In this document: one piece after another, positions 1 to 7,805 of the stretch | How the letters are laid out: the number at the start of each line of letters is the position of its first letter | Numbering within the stretch: position 1 is the first letter of the stretch | Source of the DNA: Marinibacterium sp. | GTDB taxonomy: Bacteria; Pseudomonadota; Alphaproteobacteria; Rhodobacterales; Rhodobacteraceae | Length of the DNA: 41,630 bases | Assembly: GCA_017643305.1 (NCBI GenBank) | Contig: JAEPNQ010000030.1 | Span: 1-41,630, forward strand | Direction of reading: 5' to 3' | The notes under the pieces: generated by a model | What the model was told of the DNA's origin: nothing | Seen by the model: the letters and a program-made list of their open reading frames with translations, nothing else | The model's database searches: none | Program-made: the position numbers and the translations under genes

Positions 1-2
1 AT

Positions 3-164
3 TGTGGAGATTACGCTCGGCGGGCAGGTGTACATACCCGGTTGGGGGTTTGCCACGACAGTCCTCCTGCCGAAGATCTAAAAGGCTTCTTCTACAGCCA
101 ACACGGTAAAAGCATCGAGCGGCTATTCCGTCAGCGTATGCCGGAAACACTAGAGGAAGATTGA
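3..164 (+). CDS. 3' end of a truncated gene, unidentified
   Basis: An open frame enters from the left edge and stops at TGA 162-164. The 53 visible residues end in a charged tail (SIERLFRQRMPETLEED). I do not recognise the family. The following sequence has two 10-bp direct repeats and a tRNA-Ser-like 3' end, which would suit the end of a tyrosine integrase gene next to its attachment site, but no catalytic motif is visible to support that. Low confidence. Confidence 0.3.
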   Translation, partial: CGDYARRAGVHTRLGVCHDSPPAEDLKGFFYSQHGKSIERLFRQRMPETLEED

Positions 165-200
165 TCCGCTGGGAGTATCTGCCGCTTGGCTCACACAAAG

Positions 201-222
201 TGTATCCAAATTTGTATCCAAA
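201..222. repeat. Tandem 10-bp direct repeat
   Basis: TGTATCCAAA occurs at 201-210 and again at 213-222, separated by 2 bases. It lies just after a truncated gene and before a tRNA-Ser-like 3' end. Such pairs can be integrase arm-binding sites; that is inference only. Confidence 0.35.
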
Positions 223-275
223 AGATACCAAAATCAAATTTTATCATTATTTATCAATATTTTAATGGAAGTTTG

Positions 276-304
276 TGGCGGAGGGAGCGGTTCTGGCGGC
301 GAAC
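276..304 (-). other. Degenerate tRNA-Ser 3'-end-like segment (possible att relic)
   Basis: TGGCGGAGGGAG at 276-287 is the reverse complement of a common tRNA-Ser acceptor end (CTCCCTCCGCCA), and CGAAC follows at 300-304, where a T-arm would place CGAACCC. The spacing is about 5 bases too long, and no cloverleaf can be folded. It may be an integration-site remnant. A 19-bp segment overlapping it (285-303) recurs with one mismatch at 369-387. No protein gene is seen between 165 and 427. Confidence 0.25.
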
Positions 305-412
305 CCTCTCCACCTCTTAAGTTATTGTAATCATTGACTCAGGCATGAGTTCGAAAGTCACTTGGGTCGAGCGGGTCTGGCGGCGAAACATTGGGGCGCT
401 CGACGCCAACAC

Positions 413-438
413 AAAAAACGGCGCGCCTCAAGCCGCCG
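413..438 (-). terminator. Intrinsic terminator of the higBA operon
   Basis: Read on the minus strand, a GC-rich hairpin (CGGCG paired with CGCCG, loop of about 10 bases) is followed directly by TTTTTTG. It overlaps the stop codon of the antitoxin gene, so it would end the toxin-antitoxin transcript. Confidence 0.5.
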
Positions 439-739
439 TATGATGCGAACCCACACCATCAGGCTGTGCAATTAGCTTGATGTTGAGAGAAGCCAATACC
501 TTGAGCACGGTGCCGAACTCGGGGTTCCCGTTTGCGCTCAGCGCACGATAAAGGCTCTCGCGACTAACACCTGCGTCTTCGGCGACGCGCTTCATGCCTT
601 TGGCTCGCGCAACAACACCGATCGCATCGGCAATGAATGCAGGATCTTGTGTTTCCAGCGCATCCGATAGGTAGCCTGCGATCATTTCATCGTTGTCGAG
701 ATACTCAGCAGGATCGAAATCGGTGACTTCATGTTTCAT
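428..739 (-). CDS. higA: HigA-type antitoxin
   Basis: This 103-residue protein starts at the ATG at 737-739, giving MKHEVTDFDP; longer upstream frames would run through the toxin gene and are rejected. The C-terminal half carries a helix-turn-helix (RVAEDAGVSRESLYRALSAN) followed by the FGTVLKVLASL helix typical of probable addiction-module antidote proteins. Family members bind and neutralise the partner RelE/HigB-like toxin and repress their own operon. Its start overlaps the end of the toxin gene by 11 bases, so the toxin comes first, the order typical of higBA. A terminator overlaps its stop. The family call is good; actual toxin neutralisation is inferred. Confidence 0.85.
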   Translation of the reverse strand: MKHEVTDFDPAEYLDNDEMIAGYLSDALETQDPAFIADAIGVVARAKGMKRVAEDAGVSRESLYRALSANGNPEFGTVLKVLASLNIKLIAQPDGVGSHHTAA

Positions 740-1031
740 TTCCAAGTTCCTTCCAAATGCTCTGCGCCTTCGCGATATCTCGCTGCTGACTTTTCTTGTC
801 GCCCCCACACAGCAGAAAGATGATCTCATCTCCTTGCTGACGAAAATAGACGCGATAGCCTTTTCCTTCGTGGATACGTAGCTCACTCACGCCATGACCC
901 ACAGGTTCTACATCGCCAAAATGCCCGAACCTCAGGCGCTGCAGCCGACCCGTGATTTTTTGCTTCGCCCGTTGGTCACGCAAGTTGCGCAGCCATGAAG
1001 AGAAGACCTTTGTTTGCCTGATTACGAACAT
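729..1031 (-). CDS. higB: RelE/HigB-type toxin (addiction module killer protein)
   Basis: This 100-residue basic protein begins MFVIRQTKVF and contains the RelE/HigB fold signatures FSSWLRNLRD near residue 11, ITGRLQRLRFG near 27, a GVSELRIHEGKGYRVYF strand pair at about 48-64 and IIFLLCGGDKKSQQRDI near 70-86. The last segment is the usual addiction-module killer signature. Members are ribosome-dependent mRNA interferases. The start is the ATG at 1029-1031, preceded by GGAG and by a 7-4-7 palindrome, as expected for an autoregulated operon. The downstream antitoxin overlaps by 11 bases. The pair lies at the left edge of an accessory region, where such modules often stabilise mobile DNA. Confidence 0.85.
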   Translation of the reverse strand: MFVIRQTKVFSSWLRNLRDQRAKQKITGRLQRLRFGHFGDVEPVGHGVSELRIHEGKGYRVYFRQQGDEIIFLLCGGDKKSQQRDIAKAQSIWKELGNET

Positions 1032-1038
1032 AGCTCCA

Positions 1039-1056
1039 TGTAGCCTCTGGGCTACA
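1039..1056. promoter_or_regulatory. Palindromic operator of the higBA operon
   Basis: TGTAGCC, TCTG, GGCTACA forms a perfect 7-bp inverted repeat with a 4-base centre. It lies 7 bases upstream of the toxin start codon. Its position and symmetry suit a dimeric HigA helix-turn-helix repressor. Binding is inferred. Confidence 0.5.
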
Positions 1057-1144
1057 AATTTTCAAGAGCCTTATCATGTCATGCGTCGGCCCCTTGGGGC
1101 CCGAAATTGATGTCCCTGCAGACCAAAACCCGTCGGAAGCAGCG

Positions 1145-1250
1145 TTACACCGCCCGCAAATGGTCCGCGCCGACCGCAACACGAGTCTGGCCGCCCAGAA
1201 TTTCCATCGCGCCCAGACGCTCGGACACGGCCCGAGTACCAGTTTCTTGT
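1145..1250 (-). pseudogene. Relic of a NusG-like gene (C-terminal KOW end)
   Basis: On the minus strand the frame ending at TAA 1145-1147 reads MEILGGQTRVAVGADHLRAV. This is almost the same as the C-terminus of the intact NusG-like protein encoded at 4554-5066 (MEIMGGQTRVAVGADQLRSV). Upstream the similarity fades (ETGTRAVSERLGA), and there is no N-terminal NGN domain. The piece directly abuts the end of the hypothetical gene at 1255. It is best read as a decayed partial second copy of the locus regulator, left by duplication or recombination at the edge of the polysaccharide region. Confidence 0.7.
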
Positions 1251-1254
1251 CGCG

Positions 1255-1695
1255 TCAGCTCTTCGGTGACACATCCTTCATCGCCGCCTTCAGGAGCAGC
1301 GCCACATTCTCGGCAGTGAACTTGTAGCCTTTCCCGTCGGGGATGCGCGTGGCCGAGATGGGATATTTGGGCCGACGCGGGTCGATGCCTGCAACGCGGA
1401 AGCGCTCTCGCCCTGTCGAGAACTCGCGACCGAAGTCATCGGGCGACAGCCCGAACTCTTCGGCGAGTGCCTCGAACAACATGCGTTCCGGATCCAGCGT
1501 TGAGCCATCCGGCAGCGGGATCGACACGCGCACGCCGAACTCGAAGTTCCAGCGCAGGTCCATGGCTTGAACCCCCAGTCCTTCCGCGACAAGACCGTGC
1601 TTTGCAGCAACCTCTGCGCTGGCCTTCAGCATCTCGGCCTCGATTGACTTGCAGAGACCTGGGGTGAGGTTGCGGGGCGGCGCGATTTCGGACAT
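1255..1695 (-). CDS. Hypothetical protein
   Basis: A 146-residue soluble protein starting MSEIAPPRNLTPGL. The ATG at 1693-1695 is chosen because AAGGA lies about 10 bases upstream; the longer frame has no such site. It has no signal peptide or membrane segment. Features are an N-terminal helix (KSIEAEMLKASAEVAAKHGL), a strand-rich middle with ALAEEFGLSPDDFGREF, and a C-terminal region GKGYKFTAENVALLLKAA. I do not recognise a family. It is transcribed divergently from the glycosyltransferase at 1768, 72 bases away, and the NusG-like relic lies just downstream. It may belong to an old mobile element rather than the polysaccharide pathway. Confidence 0.6.
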   Translation of the reverse strand: MSEIAPPRNLTPGLCKSIEAEMLKASAEVAAKHGLVAEGLGVQAMDLRWNFEFGVRVSIPLPDGSTLDPERMLFEALAEEFGLSPDDFGREFSTGRERFRVAGIDPRRPKYPISATRIPDGKGYKFTAENVALLLKAAMKDVSPKS

Positions 1696-1767
1696 TGGCG
1701 GTTTTCCTTTTACATCGGGACAGGATAAAAGGCCAAAATTGGTTTTGCACGTAACAAGGGCGCCGCC

Positions 1768-2895
1768 ATGCACATTCTGATGACGGTGAACGCCGCTTGG
1801 AACATCTGGAACTTTCGCCGTCCGCTGGTCGAGGCGCTGGCGTCCGATGGCCACCGGATCACGGTGTTGGCACCGCCGGATGATGCGGTCCCTGAGCTTG
1901 AGCGACTGGGTTGCCGCGTGCGCCCGCTCGAGATGAGCGTGAAGGGGCTCAATCCGATCGAAGATCTGAAACTCCAGCGCCGCTTTGGTCGGATCTTCCG
2001 CGAAGAGCGCCCGGATGCCGTCCTAAGTTACACAATAAAGAACAACATCTTCGGAGCCCGAGCGGCGAAGCCGGACGATGTTCCCTTCTTGCCCAATGTA
2101 ACCGGGCTCGGGACGGCGTTTCTCTCCGGCAAACTGTTGCAGACCGTGACCGAGCAGCTTTACCGGCGCTCCTTTGCCGCCTTGCCGGCGGTGTTCTTCC
2201 AGAACCAAGATGATCGCGACCTGTTTCTTGATCGACGGTTGGTGAAAGGGCAACAGGCCCGGCTTCTGCCCGGTTCCGGCATCGACCTAGAGCGTTTTGC
2301 ACCTGCAGCCACGCCCGCGCCCGACGAGCCCCCAGCGTTCCTGATGATTGCGCGGCTGCTGCGCGATAAGGGCGTGGTGGAATTCGTCGACGCCGCTCGT
2401 AGGGTCAAAGCGCGCCATCCGCACGCGCGGTTTCAGCTGCTTGGTGCCGTTGGCTCCGAAAACCGCAGTGCCATCGGTCGTGAAACGCTGGATGCCTGGG
2501 TTGCCGAAGGAGTTGTCGAATATCTCGGCACCACCAACGATGTGCGCCCTGCAATCTCGGCGGCATCCTGTGTGGTTCTCCCCTCCTACCGCGAGGGCGC
2601 GCCGCGGACGCTGATTGAGGCCGCCGCCATGGCGAGGCCGTTGATCGCCACGGATGTGCCGGGCTGTCGCGCGGTCGTTGACCGAGATGTCTCGGGCTAC
2701 CTCTGCGACGTGAGAAGCGCCGAAAGCCTTGCCGCTTCCATGGAGCGCTTTCTTGCGCTGACACCAGAGGAACAGCGCGCCATGGGCGCCGCGGGCCGAA
2801 CCAAGATGGAGCGCAAGTACGATCAACGCTTGGTCGTCGACGCCTATCGCGAAGCCTTGGACTTGGTCATCGGCCATCGTGGAGGATCGCGCTGA
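1768..2895 (+). CDS. GT4 family glycosyltransferase
   Basis: A 375-residue GT-B retaining glycosyltransferase. The N-terminal half opens with MHILMTVNAAWNIWNFRRPL, the usual start of the PglA/CapM-type group. It has SYTIKNNIFG near residue 90 and NVTGLGTAF near 110. The C-terminal nucleotide-sugar domain has FLMIARLLRDKGV near 192 and the donor-binding PSYREGAPRTLIEAAAMARP segment near 272-291, which contains the E-x7-E element. It likely adds a sugar, possibly N-acetylated, to a lipid-linked intermediate at the cytoplasmic face. The start is supported by AAGGG about 7 bases upstream. Its TGA overlaps the ATG of the next gene by one base, so the two are coupled. Confidence 0.88.
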   Translation: MHILMTVNAAWNIWNFRRPLVEALASDGHRITVLAPPDDAVPELERLGCRVRPLEMSVKGLNPIEDLKLQRRFGRIFREERPDAVLSYTIKNNIFGARAAKPDDVPFLPNVTGLGTAFLSGKLLQTVTEQLYRRSFAALPAVFFQNQDDRDLFLDRRLVKGQQARLLPGSGIDLERFAPAATPAPDEPPAFLMIARLLRDKGVVEFVDAARRVKARHPHARFQLLGAVGSENRSAIGRETLDAWVAEGVVEYLGTTNDVRPAISAASCVVLPSYREGAPRTLIEAAAMARPLIATDVPGCRAVVDRDVSGYLCDVRSAESLAASMERFLALTPEEQRAMGAAGRTKMERKYDQRLVVDAYREALDLVIGHRGGSR

Positions 2896-3677
2896 TGGAC
2901 ACGGTCTTCTTCATCGCCTCGAAACTGATCGGCGCGCTCTTGCGGCCGGATACGTGGATTATCATCGCGCTCGGCCTGATTGTTCTGGCGCTGCTGACGC
3001 AGAGAAGGCGCTTTGCGCTGTGGACCAGTGGCGTCACGCTGGCCGCGGTGTTCGCTCTGGCGATCCTGCCGCTCGGCGATCTGTTGCTTCAGCCAATCGA
3101 ACGGACCTATCCCGCGCAACCGCCCCTCGAACGGGTCGACGGGATCATTGTGCTCGGAGGCGGTGAAGACGCGCGGGCGAGCGCGTACTGGAGCCAAATG
3201 CAGTTCAACGAGGGCGGCGACCGGTTCGCCGCAGGCTTGGCTCTCGTGCGTCGGTTTCCGAATGCGAAGCTTTTGTTCGCTGGTGGCAGCGGTGCGCTAC
3301 GGGACCTCCGGGGAACTATGGTTTCAGAGGCGTCTATCGCTGAACAGTTTTTCCTTGATCAAGGGATCAACCCCGACCGCCTTTTGTTGGAGGCAAGATC
3401 CCGGAACACCGCGGAGAATGCCCGGCTGAGCCTTGAACTTGCGGACCCAAATCCTGATGAAACCTGGGTTCTTGTCACCAGCGCCTTTCACATGCCGCGT
3501 GCCCTGCGAAGCTTTGAAACAGCCGGGTGGACAGGGATTGTCCCTTGGCCTGTGGATTACCGCACAGCAGCATTTGCTGACGGCATTGGCTGGGATTTGA
3601 CCCACAATCTTCAGGTGCTCAATACAGCGATCCGAGAGACAGTTGGACAACTGGCTTATCGCCTGACTGGACGTTGA
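2895..3677 (+). CDS. YdcF/ElyC family membrane protein (DUF218)
   Basis: A 260-residue protein with two N-terminal membrane segments (about residues 20-35 and 45-65). A DUF218 domain follows: VDGIIVLGGGEDARASAYW near 84, LLFAGGSGAL near 125, LLLEARSRNTAENARLS near 160-176 and WVLVTSAFHMPRALRSF near 187-205. The SRNTAEN and TSAFHMPRA motifs are diagnostic. Members (YdcF, SanA, ElyC) act in envelope or undecaprenyl-linked glycan homeostasis, but the exact reaction is not settled. It is coupled to the upstream glycosyltransferase gene (one-base overlap) and converges with galU, with 3 bases between the two stops. Confidence 0.87.
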   Translation: MDTVFFIASKLIGALLRPDTWIIIALGLIVLALLTQRRRFALWTSGVTLAAVFALAILPLGDLLLQPIERTYPAQPPLERVDGIIVLGGGEDARASAYWSQMQFNEGGDRFAAGLALVRRFPNAKLLFAGGSGALRDLRGTMVSEASIAEQFFLDQGINPDRLLLEARSRNTAENARLSLELADPNPDETWVLVTSAFHMPRALRSFETAGWTGIVPWPVDYRTAAFADGIGWDLTHNLQVLNTAIRETVGQLAYRLTGR

Positions 3678-3680
3678 CGT

Positions 3681-4505
3681 TCAAACCAGCCCGTCCCGCT
3701 GCGCCACATGCATGATGGCTTGCAAGAACCCTTTCACGGACCCGCAGTCAAACCGCTGGCCGTTCAACGTGACAGCCTCCACCTGGCCAGCGGCCGCCTG
3801 CGTGTTGATCGCGTCTGCCAGTTGGATTTCACCGCCCGCGCCGGGCGCTTGGCCACGCAGGATCTCGAAGATGTCAGGCTTCAGGACATAGCGGCCAATG
3901 GAAGCCAGGTTGGAGGGCGCCTGCTCGAAGGCGGGCTTTTCGACAAGGCCCGCGACACTGCCAGCGGCCGAGCCAGGCTGCACCACACCGTATTTCGATA
4001 TGTCGGGTCCGTTGACTTCCATGACCGACAGCTGCGTGCGACCCGAGGCTTCATAGCCTTTAACGAGATCAGCGGTCACGCCAGCCCCCTCGTAGGTCAG
4101 GAAGTCGTCGGCCAAGAGCACCGCAAAGGGATCATCGCCGACGGCGCGCTCTGCACAGAGGACGGCGTGTCCCAGGCTCAGCTGTTCAGGCTGGCGCACG
4201 AAGATGCATTCAACGCCATGGGGCAGGATGTTGCGCACCATGTCCGCTTGGTCCGTCTTGCCCTTGGCTCGGAGCGCGGCTTCAAGTTCCTGATTGCTGT
4301 CGAAATGATCCTCGATCGCCCGCTTGTTGCACCCCGTGAAGAAAATCAGCGTGTCGATGCCGGCCGCGATGGCTTCTTCGGCCGCATATTGGATGAGCGG
4401 CTTGTCGACGATCGGCAGCAGCTCTTTCGGCATAGCCTTGGTGGCCGGCAAGAAACGAGTGCCGAAACCGGCAACGGGAAATACAGCTTTGCGAACAGGT
4501 TTCAT
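3681..4505 (-). CDS. galU: UTP-glucose-1-phosphate uridylyltransferase
   Basis: This 274-residue protein makes UDP-glucose from UTP and glucose-1-phosphate, feeding UDP-sugar pools for the polysaccharide. The nucleotidyltransferase signature GFGTRFLPATKAMPKELLP is at residues 13-31. DKPLIQYAAEEA, FVRQPEQLSLGHAVLCA near 100, LLADDFL near 129, VEKPAFEQAPSNLASIGRY near 187-205 and GGEIQLADAI near 222 follow in the order usual for GalU. The length is slightly short of the common 290-300, but no domain is missing. It lies downstream of the NusG-like regulator on the same strand (48-base gap) and is probably cotranscribed with it. Confidence 0.95.
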   Translation of the reverse strand: MKPVRKAVFPVAGFGTRFLPATKAMPKELLPIVDKPLIQYAAEEAIAAGIDTLIFFTGCNKRAIEDHFDSNQELEAALRAKGKTDQADMVRNILPHGVECIFVRQPEQLSLGHAVLCAERAVGDDPFAVLLADDFLTYEGAGVTADLVKGYEASGRTQLSVMEVNGPDISKYGVVQPGSAAGSVAGLVEKPAFEQAPSNLASIGRYVLKPDIFEILRGQAPGAGGEIQLADAINTQAAAGQVEAVTLNGQRFDCGSVKGFLQAIMHVAQRDGLV

Positions 4506-4553
4506 GAAGGTCTTCCGATACGAATTATGTGTGATTGCAATTATCTGTAGGTG

Positions 4554-5066
4554 TCACACGGATCGCAGTTGGTCTGCCCCGACCGCAACGCGGGTCTGCC
4601 CACCCATGATTTCCATCAACACCCAGACGCGTCGATCCGGCGCGATCTTTTCCACTTCTGCCACGAAATTGGCAAACGGTCCCTTGGTCAGCGTCACCTG
4701 ATCCCCGGGTTTCAGAAGCTTCGGCGGCAGCAATTTGCCCTTGGCGTCGCAACGCAGCATCAGCTGCGAGACCAGATCCAGCGGCACGGCCGTTGGCTCC
4801 TTGCCGAAGCTCACCAGCCGGGTGATGCCGTAGGTCGAGTTGACCGTCCGCCAGAACCCGCGGGCCGCATCGAACGCCACGAAGATATAGCCTGGGAACA
4901 GCGGCCGCAGGGCCGTGACGAACTTGCCGTTGCGCTGCTTTGTTTCCTCTCCCATCGGCAAGAAGGTCTGGAAGCCCTGGCGCTTGAGGTTCTTGTCCGC
5001 GATGTTTGCGCAGTTCGGCTTCAGCTGCGCCAGAAACCAGCTCGCGCCGCGATCATGGAATGTCAT
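4554..5066 (-). CDS. NusG/RfaH-like transcription antitermination factor
   Basis: A 170-residue specialised NusG paralogue. The N-terminal NGN domain starts at WFLAQLKPNCANIADKNLKR and contains PLFPGYIFVAFD near 80, both typical of RfaH-like factors. The C-terminal KOW segment begins LKPGDQVTLTKGPFANFVAEV near 118 and ends MGGQTRVAVGADQLRSV. Such factors ride with RNA polymerase and allow transcription through long polysaccharide operons, which suits the long coupled run of genes from 9732 onward. No RfaH ops-like element was recognised. It precedes galU on the minus strand, and its C-terminus is duplicated as a relic near 1145. Role in this locus is inferred. Confidence 0.88.
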   Translation of the reverse strand: MTFHDRGASWFLAQLKPNCANIADKNLKRQGFQTFLPMGEETKQRNGKFVTALRPLFPGYIFVAFDAARGFWRTVNSTYGITRLVSFGKEPTAVPLDLVSQLMLRCDAKGKLLPPKLLKPGDQVTLTKGPFANFVAEVEKIAPDRRVWVLMEIMGGQTRVAVGADQLRSV

Positions 5067-5190
5067 CTCGGACCCTAATTAACACTCTACAGCCCACATA
5101 TCGCTCGAACTTGAACAGATGCAAGTATGGTTTTCTGGGTGTTTGGTGGCATTTTGATGAAGATGATGGGGCATTCACCGCTCAGGCCAT

Positions 5191-5199
5191 TGATATAAT
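5191..5199 (+). promoter_or_regulatory. Extended -10 promoter of the recombinase cassette
   Basis: TGATATAAT is a perfect extended -10 element (TGn plus TATAAT at 5194-5199). No good -35 is visible 16-18 bases upstream, which an extended -10 can tolerate. Transcription would start near 5206, about 26 bases before the TTG start of the recombinase gene. Confidence 0.55.
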
Positions 5200-5231
5200 G
5201 GGATAATCCAGCACTATCAGCTTGATACGCT

Positions 5232-6833
5232 TTGCAGCCCGAGCAAACGTCCGACCAACTTGCATGCGGATCGGAGGCTGAGTTGGACGGGAGTGGCGAG
5301 ATTACCGAGTTTCGGGCGGCGCAATATGTGCGCATGTCGACGGAGCACCAGCAGTATTCGACCCACAACCAGTCCGACAAAATCCGCGAATACGCCGAGA
5401 AGCGTGGAATCGAGATCATCAAGACCTATGCCGACGACGGCAAGAGCGGCCTTTCCATCGGCGGGCGCGCAGCCCTGCAGCAGCTGATCGCGGATGTGGA
5501 ATCCGGCGTGGCGGATTTCAACGTCATTCTGGTCTATGACGTGAGTCGCTGGGGCCGTTTCCAGGACGCAGATGAAAGCGCCTATTACGAATACATCTGC
5601 AAGCGCGCCGGCATCAACGTCGCCTATTGCGCTGAGCAGTTTGAGAATGACGGCTCCCCCGTCTCGACCATCGTCAAAGGCGTCAAACGCGCCATGGCTG
5701 GGGAATACAGTCGGGAGCTTTCGGTCAAGGTCTTCGCCGGCCAGTGCCGCCTGATCGAGTTGGGCTTCCGCCAGGGCGGCGCAGCCGGGTTCGGGTTGCG
5801 CCGGGTACTTGTCAACGAGCGCGGCGAGATCAAGGGCGAGCTGAGGCGCGGCGAGCACAAATCGTTACAGACCGATCGCGTCATCCTGATGCCCGGGCCC
5901 GACGAGGAAGTCGCCTGGGTCAACAAGATGTATCGCTGGCTGATCGAGGAGGACCTGGCCTTCCGCGAGATCGCCGACCGCCTGAACGAAGAAGGCGTGA
6001 CCACGGATCTGGATCGGCCTTGGACTTCCGGCACAGTGCGCACGGTGCTGACCAATGAGAAATACATCGGCAACAATGTCTACAACCGCTCCTCCTTCAA
6101 GCTGAAGAAGCTGCATGTGGAAAACCCGCCGGACATGTGGGTGCGCAAGGAAGGCGCCTTTGAGGGGATCGTGTCGCTCGAGTTTTTTCTGACGGCGCAG
6201 GAGATCATCACGGCGCGGTCAGCGCGGCTCTCGGACGAGGAACTGCTGGATCACCTGAAACGGCTCTACGCGGACGCGGGCCAGCTTTCTGGCGTGCTGA
6301 TCGACCAGACACCGGATATGCCCTCGTCCTCAGCCTATCGAAACCGGTTCGGCTCTCTGGCGCGTGCCTATGAGATGATAGGCTATCGCTCGGACCGGGA
6401 TCAGGAACGTATCGCGCTGAACAAGCGCCTGCGTGGGATGCACCCGGAGATCATCGCTCGCACGGAGGCCGCGATTGCCGAGGTGGGTGGCACGGTTGCG
6501 CGTGATCCCAAGACCGACCTGCTGACCATCAACGATGAGATGGTCGTCAGCTTGGTCCTGGCGCGTTGCCAGCCGCAGGGCGATGGGCGACTGCGCTGGC
6601 GGATCCGGTTTGACCCGATGCGCTATCAGGCCGACGTGACACTGGCCGTGCGGCTCGATCCCGACAATCGCGAAGAGCTCGATTACTACCTGATGCCCTG
6701 GCTTGACCTGCCCCGGCCAGAAATCCGCCTTTGCAACCGCACCAGCATCGCCTTCGAGGCCTTCCGCTTCGAGAACCTCGGCTTTTTCTACGGCATGGCC
6801 GAGCGCGTCGGCATTCGCCGGAAGTGGGGATGA
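5232..6833 (+). CDS. Large serine recombinase (recombinase family protein)
   Basis: A 533-residue protein of the large serine recombinase type. The resolvase domain has the catalytic serine in QYVRMSTEHQ (Ser36 from the chosen TTG), then YADDGKSGLSIGGRAALQQL and VYDVSRWGRFQD. The Recombinase domain follows (FGLRRVLVNERGE near 185 to WTSGTVRTVLTNEKYIGNNVY near 265-285). There is no CxxC zinc ribbon; instead a long unassigned C-terminal half ends in a strand-rich RIRFDP..LDYYLMPWLDLP region. TTG 5232 is the furthest upstream start possible, since a stop lies at 5223; a start nearer residue 25 is possible. It heads a three-gene cassette with two ParB-like genes, probably a mobile unit. Confidence 0.88.
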   Translation: MQPEQTSDQLACGSEAELDGSGEITEFRAAQYVRMSTEHQQYSTHNQSDKIREYAEKRGIEIIKTYADDGKSGLSIGGRAALQQLIADVESGVADFNVILVYDVSRWGRFQDADESAYYEYICKRAGINVAYCAEQFENDGSPVSTIVKGVKRAMAGEYSRELSVKVFAGQCRLIELGFRQGGAAGFGLRRVLVNERGEIKGELRRGEHKSLQTDRVILMPGPDEEVAWVNKMYRWLIEEDLAFREIADRLNEEGVTTDLDRPWTSGTVRTVLTNEKYIGNNVYNRSSFKLKKLHVENPPDMWVRKEGAFEGIVSLEFFLTAQEIITARSARLSDEELLDHLKRLYADAGQLSGVLIDQTPDMPSSSAYRNRFGSLARAYEMIGYRSDRDQERIALNKRLRGMHPEIIARTEAAIAEVGGTVARDPKTDLLTINDEMVVSLVLARCQPQGDGRLRWRIRFDPMRYQADVTLAVRLDPDNREELDYYLMPWLDLPRPEIRLCNRTSIAFEAFRFENLGFFYGMAERVGIRRKWG

Positions 6834-6903
6834 GGGGGATGATGATGGAAATCAACGAAAGCACAAAACATGAACAATTTTGCCAAAAAGGGAAGCTACG
6901 CCC

Positions 6904-7785
6904 ATGATGACTGACACACCCGAGAGCGTCTCGCTCGTCCCCATCGACCGGATCGAGGTCCTGAATTCCCGGGACCGGAACATGAAGGTCTTTGAGGAGA
7001 TCGTCGAAAACATCCGCTCCATTGGCCTGAAAAAGCCGATCACCGTGACGGAGCGCCAGGGCGCGGATGGGGCGCCCGCCTTTCTGCTCGTCTGCGGTGA
7101 AGGCCGGTTGAATGCCTTCCGCCTGCTCGGCGAGAGCCACATCCCGGCATTGGTGGTCAATGTGACCGATGAGGACGCCTTCATCATGTCGCTGGCGGAA
7201 AACATCGCACGGCGGGGCCACCGTCCGCTGGAGATCCTGGCCGACATCGAGTTGCTGCTCGCGCGGGATTACACCATCGACGACATCATCACCCGGACGG
7301 GTCTGTCTGAGAAATACGTCCGGGACATCGTCTTCCTCTTGGAAAAGGGCGAGGAGCGCCTGATTGAAGCGGTGCAAAACGGCACCATTCCGCTGACCAC
7401 TGCCCTCGAAATCGCCCGTGCCAAGCACGACGATGAAAACCTCGGCGACATGCTGGAAGAGGCCTACAAGACCGGCCAGCTCAAGGGGCATCAGATCACG
7501 GATGCCAAGCGGCTCATCGAAAAGCGCCGCGAAAAGGGCCCCAAGACCGGTGGTGATCGCCCGAAGCTGCCGAACTCGGCCCATTCGCTGGTTAAGACCT
7601 ACCAGCGCAAGGTCGCCCGCCAGCACAAGCTGATGCTGAAGGCCGATCATGCGCACCAGCAGCTGCTCTTGGTGATCCAAGGGCTGAAACGCCTCTTTGC
7701 TGATGAGCACTTCGTGACGCTTTTGCGCGCCGAAGGCCTCGACAGCCTGCCGAAATACCTTGCCGACCGCATTGAAACCGCCTGA
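6904..7785 (+). CDS. ParB N-terminal-domain protein (first of pair)
   Basis: A 293-residue ParB-like protein. The N-terminal ParB/Srx-type domain has PIDRIEVLNSRDRN near residue 15, an altered nucleotide-binding box GEGRLNAFRLLGE (GERR in chromosomal ParB) near 63-75 and SLAENIARRGHRPLE near 97-111, the ParB ENxxRxxLxPxE box. A helix-turn-helix (IDDIITRTGLSEKYVRDIVFLLEKG) and a basic C-terminal region follow. The start ATG 6904 has AAGGGA about 12 bases upstream. Family knowledge suggests DNA clamp or centromere-type binding, but it is not beside a ParA gene. It lies 70 bases after the recombinase and 20 bases before a second ParB-like gene. Confidence 0.82.
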   Translation: MMTDTPESVSLVPIDRIEVLNSRDRNMKVFEEIVENIRSIGLKKPITVTERQGADGAPAFLLVCGEGRLNAFRLLGESHIPALVVNVTDEDAFIMSLAENIARRGHRPLEILADIELLLARDYTIDDIITRTGLSEKYVRDIVFLLEKGEERLIEAVQNGTIPLTTALEIARAKHDDENLGDMLEEAYKTGQLKGHQITDAKRLIEKRREKGPKTGGDRPKLPNSAHSLVKTYQRKVARQHKLMLKADHAHQQLLLVIQGLKRLFADEHFVTLLRAEGLDSLPKYLADRIETA

Positions 7786-7805
7786 ACCCTTGAAAGGAAC
7801 ATCCC

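Noticed and set aside
3708-4550. Plus-strand frame opposite galU
   Set aside because: GalU motifs are complete on the minus strand.
6547-7710. Long antisense frame over the recombinase and ParB-like genes
   Set aside because: It overlaps two well-supported genes and has the composition of a codon-bias shadow.
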